DNA of 29,578 nucleotides from CAZXEU01 sp964639665 (lineage in GTDB: Bacteria > Bacteroidota > Rhodothermia > Rhodothermales > Bin80), in NCBI GenBank assembly GCA_964639665.1, contig CAZXEU010000067.1:1-29578 (forward strand), read 5' to 3'. A program made the position numbers and the translations under genes. The notes under the pieces were generated by a model. It ran no database searches. It was not told the DNA's origin and was given only the letters and a program-made list of their open reading frames with translations. Positions 8,332 to 16,493 of the stretch are shown here, piece after piece (positions within the stretch are counted from its first letter, which is position 1; each line of letters begins with the position of its first letter).

Positions 8332-9039
8332 TTACGAACCGGACTTCGATTCGGATCCCCGAAAGCGGTGAAGACGACGCGTGAGCAGGGCATAGGCCAC
8401 GAGGCTTGACAGGGAAAGCACCAGGGCCACGGCCACCAGCCGGACAACGGCCGGTGTTCCTCCTACCTGATTGATACTCGAAAAGATGGCAAGGGGTATG
8501 GTCTGGGTGCGTCCCGGCAGGTTGCCGGCGATGACGATGGTAGCCCCAAACTCTCCCACGGCGCGCGCAAACGCCAGAATGAGGCCGGCGGCGACCCCCC
8601 GGGCGGCCAAGGGTAGCGTGACGTGGCGAAATGCCTGCCACCGGCTACCGCCGTATACGTAGGCCGCCTCCTCCCACTCCGGGTCTATCTGCTCGAAGCC
8701 TACGCGCATGGCCTGCACCATCAGCGGAAATGCTACAATACCGGCAGCCAGCGCGGCCCCGAGTCCGGAGAATGCGATGCGCAGTCCCATAAACTCCTCG
8801 AGCCACCGTCCCACAGGCCCTGCCGGCCCCAGCGCAATCAGCAGCACGTAGCCCGTGACAACCGGGGGCAGCACCAAAGGGAGTTGCACCAGGTTTTCGG
8901 CCGCGAAGGCCAGGCCGCTGCGTCGGCGCGCGAGGTAGAATGCCGTTCCCATGCCGAACGGCAGGCTCACGGCCACGGCGACGAGAGCGATCCGCACGGA
9001 AAGCGCCAGTATCTGCCACTCTTCGCTGGAGAGGATCAC
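8332..9039 (-). CDS. modB: Molybdate ABC transporter permease ModB
   Basis: Inner-membrane permease (235 residues) of the molybdate ABC importer. It has the expected hydrophobic segments, LPLVLPPVVTGYVLLIALG typical of ModB, AVGEFGATIVIAGN, and the cytoplasmic EAA loop at 123-143 (EEAAYVYGG then F-x-x-V-x-LP), which docks onto the ATPase subunit. The start is GTG at 9039, with GTGA overlapping the modA stop by 4 bp, so translation is coupled. The ATPase gene modC, which normally follows, is missing here; the next gene encodes a TPM protein. The intact EAA loop implies that an ATPase encoded elsewhere is used. Confidence 0.93.
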   Translation of the reverse strand: MILSSEEWQILALSVRIALVAVAVSLPFGMGTAFYLARRRSGLAFAAENLVQLPLVLPPVVTGYVLLIALGPAGPVGRWLEEFMGLRIAFSGLGAALAAGIVAFPLMVQAMRVGFEQIDPEWEEAAYVYGGSRWQAFRHVTLPLAARGVAAGLILAFARAVGEFGATIVIAGNLPGRTQTIPLAIFSSINQVGGTPAVVRLVAVALVLSLSSLVAYALLTRRLHRFRGSESKSGS

Positions 9040-9827
9040 GGCACCAGAGGGATGGAGGATGTGTCTTCGCCGGCCTCATCGCCGCGGAGCGTGAAGCCAT
9101 ATGCATGCCACATCTCGCTATGCAGGGTATCTGCGACATACGTGAACAGGCTGCGTGCTCCAAGCCTGCCGGCAGCCCCGGATACCAGCGCTGCGCCATA
9201 CCGGATTTCGGGGGCGCATTCTTCCGGCCAGGTCAGCAGGATACCCGCTTCAGGCGCAAGCTGCACGTCGGAAGCGTAGACAATGGCTACATCCGCAGCA
9301 CCGCTGGTCATGGCCGCAAGCGCGGCGCGCACGTCCAGCGCGGGCAGGAGCCTGTCCCGGAGGACGTGCCACAGCCCGGCGCATTCGAGCGCTGTGCGCG
9401 CATACATGCCGGCCGGCACATGGGTCGGATCGGCAATGGCGATGCGTTCAGCGGCCACAAGATCTGCCAGATCGCCCAGCTCCGGATGTTGGCTGGTTCC
9501 TGCCACAACCAGCGAATTGCCTATGGGCAGATCCGAAACGAGAACCACTTTCCCGTGCCGGTACAGGTGGTCCAGCCAGGTGATGTTTGCCGACAGAAAA
9601 ACGTCCGCTGGAACACCCAGCTCAATCTGCCGAGCCAGCATGGATGAAGGCCCGACGCTGAGCAGAATCCGGTAGTCAGGGTGCGCTTCCTCAAAGGATT
9701 CCGCAAGTGCTCTTCCGGCATCTGTAACAGACGCGGCGGCCAGCATAACCAATTCCTGGCTTTCGTCGGCCACACACGCCGGCATCAAGCTCCCCAGCAG
9801 GCAACCGAGGAGAAGAGTGCGCCGCAT
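9036..9827 (-). CDS. modA: Molybdate-binding protein ModA
   Basis: Extracytoplasmic solute-binding protein (263 residues) that captures molybdate or tungstate for ModB. After a signal MRRTLLLGCLLGSLMPAC the mature part begins with LVMLAAASVTDAGRAL, the ModA oxyanion-binding Ser region, followed by PSSMLARQIELGVPADVF and GVPADVFLSANITWLDHL, then the second lobe with VPAGMYARTAL and DVAIVYASDV. A weak lipobox (LMPAC) makes a lipoprotein possible. An in-frame TTG one codon upstream exists, but ATG at 9827 gives a TGATG junction with the preceding gene's stop, so I chose the ATG. The 3' end overlaps modB. Confidence 0.92.
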   Translation of the reverse strand: MRRTLLLGCLLGSLMPACVADESQELVMLAAASVTDAGRALAESFEEAHPDYRILLSVGPSSMLARQIELGVPADVFLSANITWLDHLYRHGKVVLVSDLPIGNSLVVAGTSQHPELGDLADLVAAERIAIADPTHVPAGMYARTALECAGLWHVLRDRLLPALDVRAALAAMTSGAADVAIVYASDVQLAPEAGILLTWPEECAPEIRYGAALVSGAAGRLGARSLFTYVADTLHSEMWHAYGFTLRGDEAGEDTSSIPLVP

Positions 9828-10813
9828 CAAGGGCCCGGCCGGCCGCCAATATCCGCGAGAACGGCCCGTGCGCGCCGGTAATGCTCCGAATCCACCTCGG
9901 CCAGCCCGACGACTTTTTCCAGCTGCTCCACAGCCTGGTCCACCCGGTTGATGTGGTAGAGCATGAGTCCGTAATTCAGATTTGCATTCAGGTGGTCGGG
10001 ATCAAGTTCCAGCACCCGCTTGATCTCGTCGACTCCCTTCATCGGATTGCCTGTATTGAGATAGGCCGTCGCCATGTCTGTCCTCACATCCAGATTGTCC
10101 GGATCAAGTTCCAGCGTGCGCTCATACGCCGCAACGGCCAGGCCAGCCATTTGCTGCAGCAGCACCGGGTCCGAATCGGCAAGCCTCATGGCTTCATAGT
10201 ACAGGTCACCCGCCAGCTTCCAGTCCCCAACATTCCCCGTGCTCTCTGCCACGCGCTGCTGTTCGACCGCTGCCAGATCGGTGCGATCGGCCTCCAGCAT
10301 TCTCAGCAGCTTCTCCCGTTGCCTGAGCAGTCTTTCCGTACCCTCTGCCTGCGCGATCCGCTCGTCCAGTTCGGCTACTTCAGCGGCCAGCGTGCCCTCG
10401 GGCGGCGCGACTACAGGTTCCGGAATGCCGGTTGAAGGCTGCGTGGCTGCAGGCTCTCCTGACTTGCTTACGGCCGTGACGAGAAACAGCGCGATTACCA
10501 GGCTGAGCGCCGCACCCATCATGATGGCCACCTGGCGCGGAACGGCACTACGGGAATCCGGGGCCTGCGCAGCGGTGTCCTCGCGTTGTAGCGGGCTACC
10601 GCACTGCGAACAAAACCGCGCCACGGGCGGATTCTTCCAGTTGCAGGAAGGGCAGGGTGCGCTTGACAGCCTCGCGGCTGCAGCGTCCGACTTCATTCTC
10701 GGCGCAGATTCGGCCCCGGCTGTACCTGGAGAAACGGGCCAACCGCACAACGTGCACCGTTCAGCACCATTGTCCAATCGGGCACCACATTCCTCGCACG
10801 ACGGGCGCTTCAT
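9827..10813 (-). CDS. Double zinc-ribbon, membrane-anchored TPR protein
   Basis: A 328-residue protein I cannot name. The N-terminus has two zinc ribbons: C6-x2-C9 with C20-x2-C23 (CEECG, CTLCG) and C54-x2-C57 with C68-x2-C71 (CPSCN, CSQCG). One membrane segment lies at about 95-115 (VAIMMGAALSLVIALFLVTAV), followed by a coiled coil at about 142-192 rich in Glu, Arg and Leu, then tetratricopeptide repeats from about 198 to 325 with two clear LELDPDN/LELDPDH turns. The orientation is probably ribbons in the cytoplasm and TPRs outside, by the Arg before the helix, but this is uncertain. TPRs suggest a protein-binding scaffold. It starts inside the stop of HU (TGATG at 10815-10811) and ends inside modA's start, so all are co-translated. 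Confidence 0.8.
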   Translation of the reverse strand: MKRPSCEECGARLDNGAERCTLCGWPVSPGTAGAESAPRMKSDAAAARLSSAPCPSCNWKNPPVARFCSQCGSPLQREDTAAQAPDSRSAVPRQVAIMMGAALSLVIALFLVTAVSKSGEPAATQPSTGIPEPVVAPPEGTLAAEVAELDERIAQAEGTERLLRQREKLLRMLEADRTDLAAVEQQRVAESTGNVGDWKLAGDLYYEAMRLADSDPVLLQQMAGLAVAAYERTLELDPDNLDVRTDMATAYLNTGNPMKGVDEIKRVLELDPDHLNANLNYGLMLYHINRVDQAVEQLEKVVGLAEVDSEHYRRARAVLADIGGRPGP

Positions 10814-11106
10814 CAGGAATTCTCTTCGGTCCCCCGGTTTACGAGCGCACGAAGGTTCGCCGACGGCTTGAAAACCGGCACATTTCGTGCGGCAACTTCA
10901 ACCGGCTCATTAGTGCTCGGATTCCGGGCCATGCGCGCCGCCCGGTGCCTTACGCGAAAGGTTCCGAATCCGCTGAATGACACGTCCTCTCCCCTGGCCA
11001 GTGCCTCTGCGATGGTAACCATCAGCCCGTCGACAACGTATCTTGCTTCCAGCCTGGTGATTCCCGTCTTGCTGGCTACGATATCAATGGCTTCTGACTT
11101 TTTCAC
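10813..11106 (-). CDS. HU/IHF family DNA-binding protein
   Basis: A 97-residue histone-like protein that bends or wraps DNA as a dimer. It matches the family from end to end: KKSEAIDIVASKTGITRLEARYVV (helical dimer interface), EALARGEDVSFSGFGTF (saddle), RVRHRAARMARNPSTNEPVEV with the Pro-bearing DNA-binding arm around RNPST, and the closing VPVFKPSANLRALV. The start is GTG at 11106; no in-frame ATG fits. It is the first gene of the modAB operon and is divergent from the DUF6503 lipoprotein gene. HU genes are normally monocistronic or beside housekeeping genes, so this linkage is odd. HU versus IHF cannot be settled. Confidence 0.93.
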   Translation of the reverse strand: MKKSEAIDIVASKTGITRLEARYVVDGLMVTIAEALARGEDVSFSGFGTFRVRHRAARMARNPSTNEPVEVAARNVPVFKPSANLRALVNRGTEENS

Positions 11107-11151
11107 TAGACGTTACCGGCCTAATCCACTCAGGACTTTCCTATACAGTTT

Positions 11152-11165
11152 ACCCCCCTGGGGGT
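11152..11165. promoter_or_regulatory. 14-bp GC palindrome in the divergent HU / lipoprotein region
   Basis: ACCCCC and GGGGGT flank a CT centre, a perfect 6-bp inverted repeat in the 123-bp gap between the divergent starts at 11106 and 11230. It could be an operator or a short hairpin. On the minus strand an AT-richer segment (aaactgtatagg) just downstream may be the HU promoter. No regulator can be named. Confidence 0.3.
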
Positions 11166-11229
11166 TCGCTTCTGAGGCAACAGGTGGATCCGCCGCGCGT
11201 TGTTGGGGGCGCACTGCCCGCCTTGCTCC

Positions 11230-11982
11230 ATGTCCCTTCGACTTCCGCTGTTCGTACTCCTGCTGATCACGGCATGCCGGCCAGCTCCCTCTGCCCAAGG
11301 TATCATCGAAAGGGCCATTGAAGTCCACGGCGGCAACCAGCTACGGCAAGCGAGGGTGACGTTTGACTTTCGGGAATACAGCTTCATAGTCGAGCGACGC
11401 GGCGGCGAGTATTCCTACCAGAGGTCCTACCAGGAGGACGGAAGCCTTATCGTGGAATCACTGTCCAACTCCGGGGTCACGCGCCGGGTGGACGGCGAGG
11501 TCGCGACGCTGTCGGAGGAAGAGCTCTCGGACCTCATGACGCCGCTCAATTCGGTGCCCTACTTCGCGCTGCTGCCCTTCAATCTGCAGGATCCCGCCGT
11601 GCAGGCATCCTATCTGGGCCAGGGCACCATACGGGGAGAGCCGTACGACAAGATCGAGGTGACTTTTCGCGAGGAAGGCGGCGGGCGCGATTTTGAAGAC
11701 CGCTACGTGTACTGGTTTCACCGCGACCGCCACACAATGGACTACCTGGCCTATACCTTCCAGGCGGGTGATGGCGGCACCCGATTTCGTGAGGCATTCA
11801 ATGTGCGGACGATCTCGGGCGTACGGTTTGCCGATTACCACAACTACGTTTCGGATTCTCTTTCGAGCCCCGAGGATCCCATTGAGCGCTTCGATGCCCT
11901 TTTCGAAAAGAATGCCGTTTCTCTTCTTTCCGAGGTCCTGACAGAAAACGTGACGCTGACGCCGCTTGACAATGCGCCTTGA
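11230..11982 (+). CDS. DUF6503-like lipoprotein
   Basis: A 250-residue exported protein of unknown function. From ATG at 11230 the N-terminus is MSLRLPLFVLLLITACRPAP with a lipobox ITAC (Cys16). The mature part starts with IIERAIEVHGGNQLRQARVTFDFRE, typical of a Bacteroidota family (DUF6503) in which the HGG motif precedes a beta-rich, LolA/LppX-like fold; further motifs are PFNLQDPAV, YDKIEVTF, YVYWFHRDRHTMDYLAY and FREAFNVRTISGVRFADY. The longer frame from 11200 adds ten residues ahead of the signal and was rejected. The last 11 bp overlap the PEP carboxylase start, so the two are translationally linked. The family name is from memory and moderately certain. Confidence 0.7.
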   Translation: MSLRLPLFVLLLITACRPAPSAQGIIERAIEVHGGNQLRQARVTFDFREYSFIVERRGGEYSYQRSYQEDGSLIVESLSNSGVTRRVDGEVATLSEEELSDLMTPLNSVPYFALLPFNLQDPAVQASYLGQGTIRGEPYDKIEVTFREEGGGRDFEDRYVYWFHRDRHTMDYLAYTFQAGDGGTRFREAFNVRTISGVRFADYHNYVSDSLSSPEDPIERFDALFEKNAVSLLSEVLTENVTLTPLDNAP

Positions 11983-14764
11983 CACCGCCACCGACTTGCC
12001 TGGGGTCCTGGCGGAGCCACTCGAAAAAATCAGGATCGAGGCGAAGGGCACGGGAATATCCCTTCCGCTCAGCAGGCTCGTTAACCTTCTCGGTTCGCTG
12101 CTCGGACGTGCCATCCATGAGCAGGCCGGGGAGCGCATCGTGATCCTAGTCGAGCACCTTCGATTGCTGGCCAAGCAGGCCATGCAAGAAGGTGATCCCG
12201 CCAAGAGAAAGCAAGCCGCCGCGCTCATTGCCGAACTCGGCCTTGCGGACATAGAGTGGCTGCTACGCGCGTATACGGCCTTCTTTCACCTGGTCAACCA
12301 GAGTGAACAGCAGGAGATCATCCGCATCAACCGCGATCGGGCGAAGGACGCAGATGAGAGGCCCCGTCCGGAATCCATAGACGAATCCGTCGGCGATCTG
12401 AAACGGCACGGGTACACTTTCGATAACATCCTGGCGGCCCTGGGAGGCCTGGACATACAGCCCACACTGACGGCACATCCTACGGAAGCGCGCCGGCGCA
12501 CCATCCTCTACAAGCAACAGGACCTCGCCGAGCAAATAGGCAGGTGGCGCAATATGCGCCCCACCCCTGACGAGCGTATTGACCTGCTTCAGAGCATTCG
12601 CGACCAGATTTCCATTCTGCTGGCCACCGACCAGATTCACTCGAGTCGGCCCACCGTGATTGACGAAGTGGAATATGGCCTCTACTTCCTCCGCAATGCC
12701 ATCTGGGAGACCGTGCCCCGCATACACCAGGATGTAAGGCGGGCCCTGCTGCGGCATTTTGGCAACTGTGGCGATCTCCGTCCTTTCCTGAAGTTCCGTT
12801 CGTGGATAGGCAGTGATCGTGACGGCAACCCCAATGTGACGGCCGAGGTTACGCGCAAGACACTCGCCAAGCAGCGCCGCAAGGCCCTGAGGCGCTACGT
12901 CAATGACCTGGAAGCCCTGCGGCGGGAACTCAGCATCTCGGACCGAAAGGTTGAGTTTCCGGATGAGTTTTATGCCTCGATCGCAGAAGACGCGAAGGCC
13001 CTGACTCTGCCATCTCACGTCGAGCGCCTCTTTCAGCATGAACCGCTGCGGTACAAGCTGAGCTTCATGATCGTGCGCCTGGAGGCCCTGCTAATCACGG
13101 AGGCGCCAGCCGATTACGGCATAGACCAATTCAAGAATGACCTGGCGCTACTGGCTTCGGCGCTGCGACACACGGGATTTGGCTTCCTTATAGACGAAGG
13201 AAGGCTGGGACGCATCCTGATCCGTGTTCAGACCTTCGGATTCCACCTCGCTGCCCTGGACATTCGACAGCACAGCCTGCAGCACGAGGAAGCTGTGAGC
13301 TGTATGCTGGGTCTTGCCGGCGTGACATCCGGCTACGGGGACCTGCCAGAATCACAGAAGGTGGCTCTCCTGGTCTCGGAGCTCGCAAATCCGCGCCCCC
13401 TTGTTTCCCAGTCGCACGAAATCCCTGCCGCAGCAGCGGAAGTGCTGGCGACCTTCGAATTGATAAGGGAAATGGCGGAGCTTGAGCCGGCCGCGCTGGG
13501 AAGCTACGTGGTCAGCATGACGCACGAGGTCAGCGACCTCCTGGAAGTCCTGCTTCTCGGAAAGGAGGTAGGCATCTGGCGCGACCGCGACGGCCAGGTC
13601 GAATCGTGCCTCGACGCTGTGCCCCTCTTCGAGACCATAGAAGATCTCGACAGGTCCGAAGACCTTCTGGTCAAGCTCTTTGCTCTGCCGATCTACCGCC
13701 GGCACCTTGCAGCCAGGGGCCAATTCCAGGAGATCATGCTTGGATACTCGGACAGCAACAAGGACGGTGGATACTGGATGGCCAATTGGGCGCTGCACAA
13801 GGCGCAAGAGCGTATCGCGCGCACGTGCAGAGAGCACGGGGTAAGTGTCCGGCTCTTCCACGGGCGTGGAGGTACCGTGGGGCGCGGCGGCGGACGCGCG
13901 GGCCAGGCCATCATGGCCATGCCGGGTGTCGCGCACAACGGGCGGATCCGGTTCACGGAGCAGGGCGAAGTGATTTCCTATCGCTACGCGCTGCCGGCCA
14001 TTGCACATCGGCACCTCGAACAGATCACGGGCGCGACGCTCTTGTCCGTGACGCGGGGTGCAGACAAGTCCGTGGAGACCTTCCATGCCGGCATCATGGA
14101 CCGCATCGCGGCCCGCTCCATGCAGGCGTACCGTGCGCTGGTACTGGATTCGCAGCTTTGGCAGTGGTACACGTCGGTTACTCCTATCGAGCTCATAAGC
14201 AGGATTCCCATCGCGTCGCGGCCGGTGTCCCGCAGGTCTGCGAGCGAGGTAGACTTCGAGGGGCTCAGAGCCATTCCGTGGGTCTTTGCGTGGACGCAGA
14301 CGCGCTATATCGTGCCCGGATGGTACGGTGTTGGCACGGGACTGGAAGCAGAAATCCTGGAAGGTGCCCTGGATGAGCTTAAGGAGATGTACCGGTCATG
14401 GCCTTTTTTCCGGGCCATCATCGGCAATGCGGAGCGCGAAATGGCCAGGGCGCGGCCCAGCATCGCGCGGGAGTATGCGCAGCTTGCAGAATCCGCGTGC
14501 TTCCACGAGCGGCTTGCTGCCGAGTTTGACCTTGCCCGGCAGGCGATTCTCCGAATCACTGGACAGACTGAACTACTTAGCCACAACCCCGTGATTCAGA
14601 AGTCCATAGCCCTGCGCAACCCCTACACGGATATCCTGAATCTCCTCCAGGTTGAACTCATCAAACGCTACCGGCACGGCTCTGAAGAGCATCGTGAGCG
14701 CGTTTCACGGGCCCTGTTTCTGAGCATTAACGGGATTGCTGCGGCCATGCAGAGCACGGGCTAA
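11972..14764 (+). CDS. ppc: Phosphoenolpyruvate carboxylase
   Basis: Cytoplasmic enzyme (930 residues) that carboxylates PEP with bicarbonate to oxaloacetate, replenishing the TCA cycle and the aspartate pool. Catalytic elements are all present: LTAHPTEARRRT with His169, GSDRDGNPNVTAEVT, GYSDSNKDGGYWMAN (about 590), the glycine loop FHGRGGTVGRGGGRAG (about 630), EQGEVISYRYALP, and FAWTQTRYIVPGWYGVGTG. The loop ends RAGQAI where the enterobacterial type has PTHLAI. The C-terminus is MQSTG; E. coli ends in RNTG, whose Asn contributes to the aspartate inhibitor site, so Ser here may weaken feedback inhibition (inference). The start is ATG at 11972; an upstream in-frame TTG at 11966 is less likely. 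It overlaps the preceding lipoprotein gene by 11 bp. Confidence 0.96.
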   Translation: MRLDTATDLPGVLAEPLEKIRIEAKGTGISLPLSRLVNLLGSLLGRAIHEQAGERIVILVEHLRLLAKQAMQEGDPAKRKQAAALIAELGLADIEWLLRAYTAFFHLVNQSEQQEIIRINRDRAKDADERPRPESIDESVGDLKRHGYTFDNILAALGGLDIQPTLTAHPTEARRRTILYKQQDLAEQIGRWRNMRPTPDERIDLLQSIRDQISILLATDQIHSSRPTVIDEVEYGLYFLRNAIWETVPRIHQDVRRALLRHFGNCGDLRPFLKFRSWIGSDRDGNPNVTAEVTRKTLAKQRRKALRRYVNDLEALRRELSISDRKVEFPDEFYASIAEDAKALTLPSHVERLFQHEPLRYKLSFMIVRLEALLITEAPADYGIDQFKNDLALLASALRHTGFGFLIDEGRLGRILIRVQTFGFHLAALDIRQHSLQHEEAVSCMLGLAGVTSGYGDLPESQKVALLVSELANPRPLVSQSHEIPAAAAEVLATFELIREMAELEPAALGSYVVSMTHEVSDLLEVLLLGKEVGIWRDRDGQVESCLDAVPLFETIEDLDRSEDLLVKLFALPIYRRHLAARGQFQEIMLGYSDSNKDGGYWMANWALHKAQERIARTCREHGVSVRLFHGRGGTVGRGGGRAGQAIMAMPGVAHNGRIRFTEQGEVISYRYALPAIAHRHLEQITGATLLSVTRGADKSVETFHAGIMDRIAARSMQAYRALVLDSQLWQWYTSVTPIELISRIPIASRPVSRRSASEVDFEGLRAIPWVFAWTQTRYIVPGWYGVGTGLEAEILEGALDELKEMYRSWPFFRAIIGNAEREMARARPSIAREYAQLAESACFHERLAAEFDLARQAILRITGQTELLSHNPVIQKSIALRNPYTDILNLLQVELIKRYRHGSEEHRERVSRALFLSINGIAAAMQSTG

Positions 14765-14788
14765 ATTAGCCGCGTTGCGACGGCGCAA
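14759..14788 (+). terminator. Two small hairpins at the ppc stop codon
   Basis: GGCTAA-A-TTAGCC (14759-14771) overlaps the TAA stop, and TTGCG-ACGG-CGCAA (14775-14788) follows at once. Both are short and no T-tract follows, so a factor-independent terminator is only a possibility. Confidence 0.2.
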
Positions 14789-14966
14789 GCTCGTGGCCCT
14801 TGCGTGTTGTGTGGCCGTGCAAGTGGGGCGGGAATCCTGGACTGAGGCAAGCTCCTCGTAAAGGACTCCGGTGGCGTCGGTGGAGCAGACTCGCGACTCC
14901 GGTGTAATCGCACTGGGCGTGTCAGGGACGTGTGCGTAGCAGATCTGGGGTCTACTTCCGAAGGAA

Positions 14967-15161
14967 TTGGCCGGCGAAAAACAGCTGCCCTCAATCGGAT
15001 GGGTTGAGGTGGAAGGTTTTGGGCCAATAAGGACGGGCAGGGTTGGCTTGTGCCCGTTTACGGCCTTTGTCGGTCCAAGCAACACGGGAAAGTCTTATGT
15101 AGCGAGTCTCTTGTACGCCCTTCACCGCTACTTTTCAAATGCTCACAGACGCATCAATTAG
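14967..15161 (+). pseudogene. Truncated N-terminus of an AAA ATPase
   Basis: A 64-codon open frame (TTG at 14967; the frame is open from 14940) encodes SIGWVEVEGFGPI, then a short strand segment, FTAFVGPSNTGKS (Walker A) and YVASLLYALHRYF, followed by a TAG stop at 15159-15161. This is the beginning of an AAA_15/AAA_21 (OLD- or RloC-like) ATPase: a strand, a Walker A of GPxNTGKS type and the following helix. Full proteins have 400-700 residues with Walker B and signature motifs, none of which is visible in any frame downstream. It is therefore most likely the stub of a deleted gene, perhaps from a defence system. The start has no convincing ribosome binding site. Confidence 0.6.
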
Positions 15162-15364
15162 CTGCGTGGACATGCACTTTGCGGCAGTGGACTGGCGAGC
15201 GAGTCCGGTCGATGCGCAGTCAAGAATGCACCGGCGGCTTCGGTGTTCGAGTGGCTACGGTAATATCTCGAGGCATCGGCGAGGGACCCGAGTTGTCCCA
15301 CTGCCCTGCTACAAGGCCTCGCCCGGCCAGTGCTCAAGACACTACGCTAGTAGAAGTCCCGCTT

Positions 15365-15655
15365 TCACGGCGTGGATGAACCGCTTGCAAGTGGCTTCTT
15401 GCTCTTGCCTTCCAGACGATGTCCCGTCGTGCGCCGCTCTTTTTCCATGGCATCCAGCCTGGCGTGCAGGGGCGCGTTGCCGGCTTCGACAACGCGACCG
15501 ACCATTTCCTCCAGCTCTTTCACGCTAATGGACGCTCCTCCATCCTGACGGGCAGACCAGGTTCTTGTCAAATTCCTGAGGATTGGTAGCAACGCCAAGG
15601 AAATGACCGTAAGTGCTCCAAGAGAGGCAAATGCAAATAGCTGCCAAAAGGTCAT
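15365..15655 (-). CDS. Small single-pass membrane protein
   Basis: A 96-residue protein that I do not recognise. ATG at 15655 follows a G-rich stretch (ggtgggggggtgaaatc) that can act as a ribosome binding site, which decides against the longer frame from 15709. Residues 4-26 (WQLFAFASLGALTVISLALLPIL) form a membrane helix near the N-terminus; the rest is charged, with an amphipathic helix VKELEEMVGRVVEAGNAP and LHARLDAMEKERR, and a basic Ser/Pro tail. The layout resembles small membrane-anchored coiled-coil proteins often found in Rhodothermales and Gemmatimonadota. It stands alone in a gene-poor region. The composition is protein-like, but no homologue can be named. Confidence 0.6.
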   Translation of the reverse strand: MTFWQLFAFASLGALTVISLALLPILRNLTRTWSARQDGGASISVKELEEMVGRVVEAGNAPLHARLDAMEKERRTTGHRLEGKSKKPLASGSSTP

Positions 15656-16493
15656 GATTTCACCCCCCCACCAAGTCTTCCCCACGACCGCCCAAGGTCG
15701 TAAGCCCAAATGGTACTTAGCCTCGTTTCAGCGGGTTTCCCCGGGGTCGGGCCGGACGAATCAGGGATGTACTAATCCGGATTCGACGAGGTAGCAGCAG
15801 CGCTGCATAACGATTGGGCCAGGATTGAGAGGCGGACTCATTCATAGCATCATGGATGTTGTTGGCAGAGTGGAAATTGGAACGGATATGCAAGGCGCGA
15901 AGCGCAGCCGAATGCTCAGAGGGGAATACTAGGCGGAAATGGGCGGGCTACCGCGGCGCAAGATTGTCCTGGACTGCGACAGGCTATCGTCGCGCGGGGA
16001 TGCCATCAGGTGGGACTACCTGCTGTTTGCCGTAGAAAGGCCCGGGGATCCAGTGGGTGGCGGCAGTGGAAACATAGGCGGGAAGAGCAGACAAAGACGA
16101 GACTTGGCGGCAACTTCAGGAGGGCGCCAATCTTGCGCATAGCCTGGCTGGCTGCGAGTTCAACCTTCGGATTCGACCGATCTTGGTATCCAAGAGCGTA
16201 GACAAACACTCGCACCGTGCCCTGAGGAAACCTGTCCGATTCTGCGGCAAGCTGGAAACAATTTGCCGGCTGCACTGCGGAGTACCCGAATCGTCAGTGT
16301 TCGAATGAAGGACAGATCCGCGAGAATCGTTTGGCTCCCCATTCGGCGATTCCAGGCTCTGTCGTAATCGGAATAGGCATGCGACCGGTGCCTCGTCGGT
16401 GCGTTGTGCAAATTGGCGCAAGCGGCAAGGGGCGCTTCTCGCCGACCCATTTACCCATCATAGTCCCGGCCCATTTGGCGCGGACCTTCAGGG
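15656..16493. other. 838-bp region without a convincing gene
   Basis: No frame on either strand has a recognised domain. The best candidate is a minus-strand frame at 16006-16275 whose start (MQPANCFQLAAESDRF) and middle (VELAASQAMRKIGALLKLPP) look weakly protein-like, but it has no ribosome binding site and its last third reads as noise. Adjacent minus-strand frames (16116-16421, 16160-16450) read like neighbouring pieces of decayed coding sequence. With the AAA stub at 14967 this may be a scar left by a lost island. No tRNA, direct-repeat pair or transposase remnant was seen. Confidence 0.4.

Noticed and set aside
8321..8641. N-terminal extension of the TPM gene
   Set aside because: It overlaps modB out of frame and has no protein-like sequence; the domain begins right at ATG 8320.
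12263..13039. 258-codon minus-strand frame inside ppc
   Set aside because: Antisense shadow of a strongly conserved gene in GC-rich DNA.
14772..14966. Possible tRNA or attachment site next to the scar region
   Set aside because: No T-loop consensus or cloverleaf could be drawn and no matching direct repeat was found at the other side.
16006..16275. 89-codon minus-strand frame with a weakly protein-like N-terminal half
   Set aside because: No ribosome binding site, no family, and the C-terminal third looks random; kept only as a possible decayed fragment.
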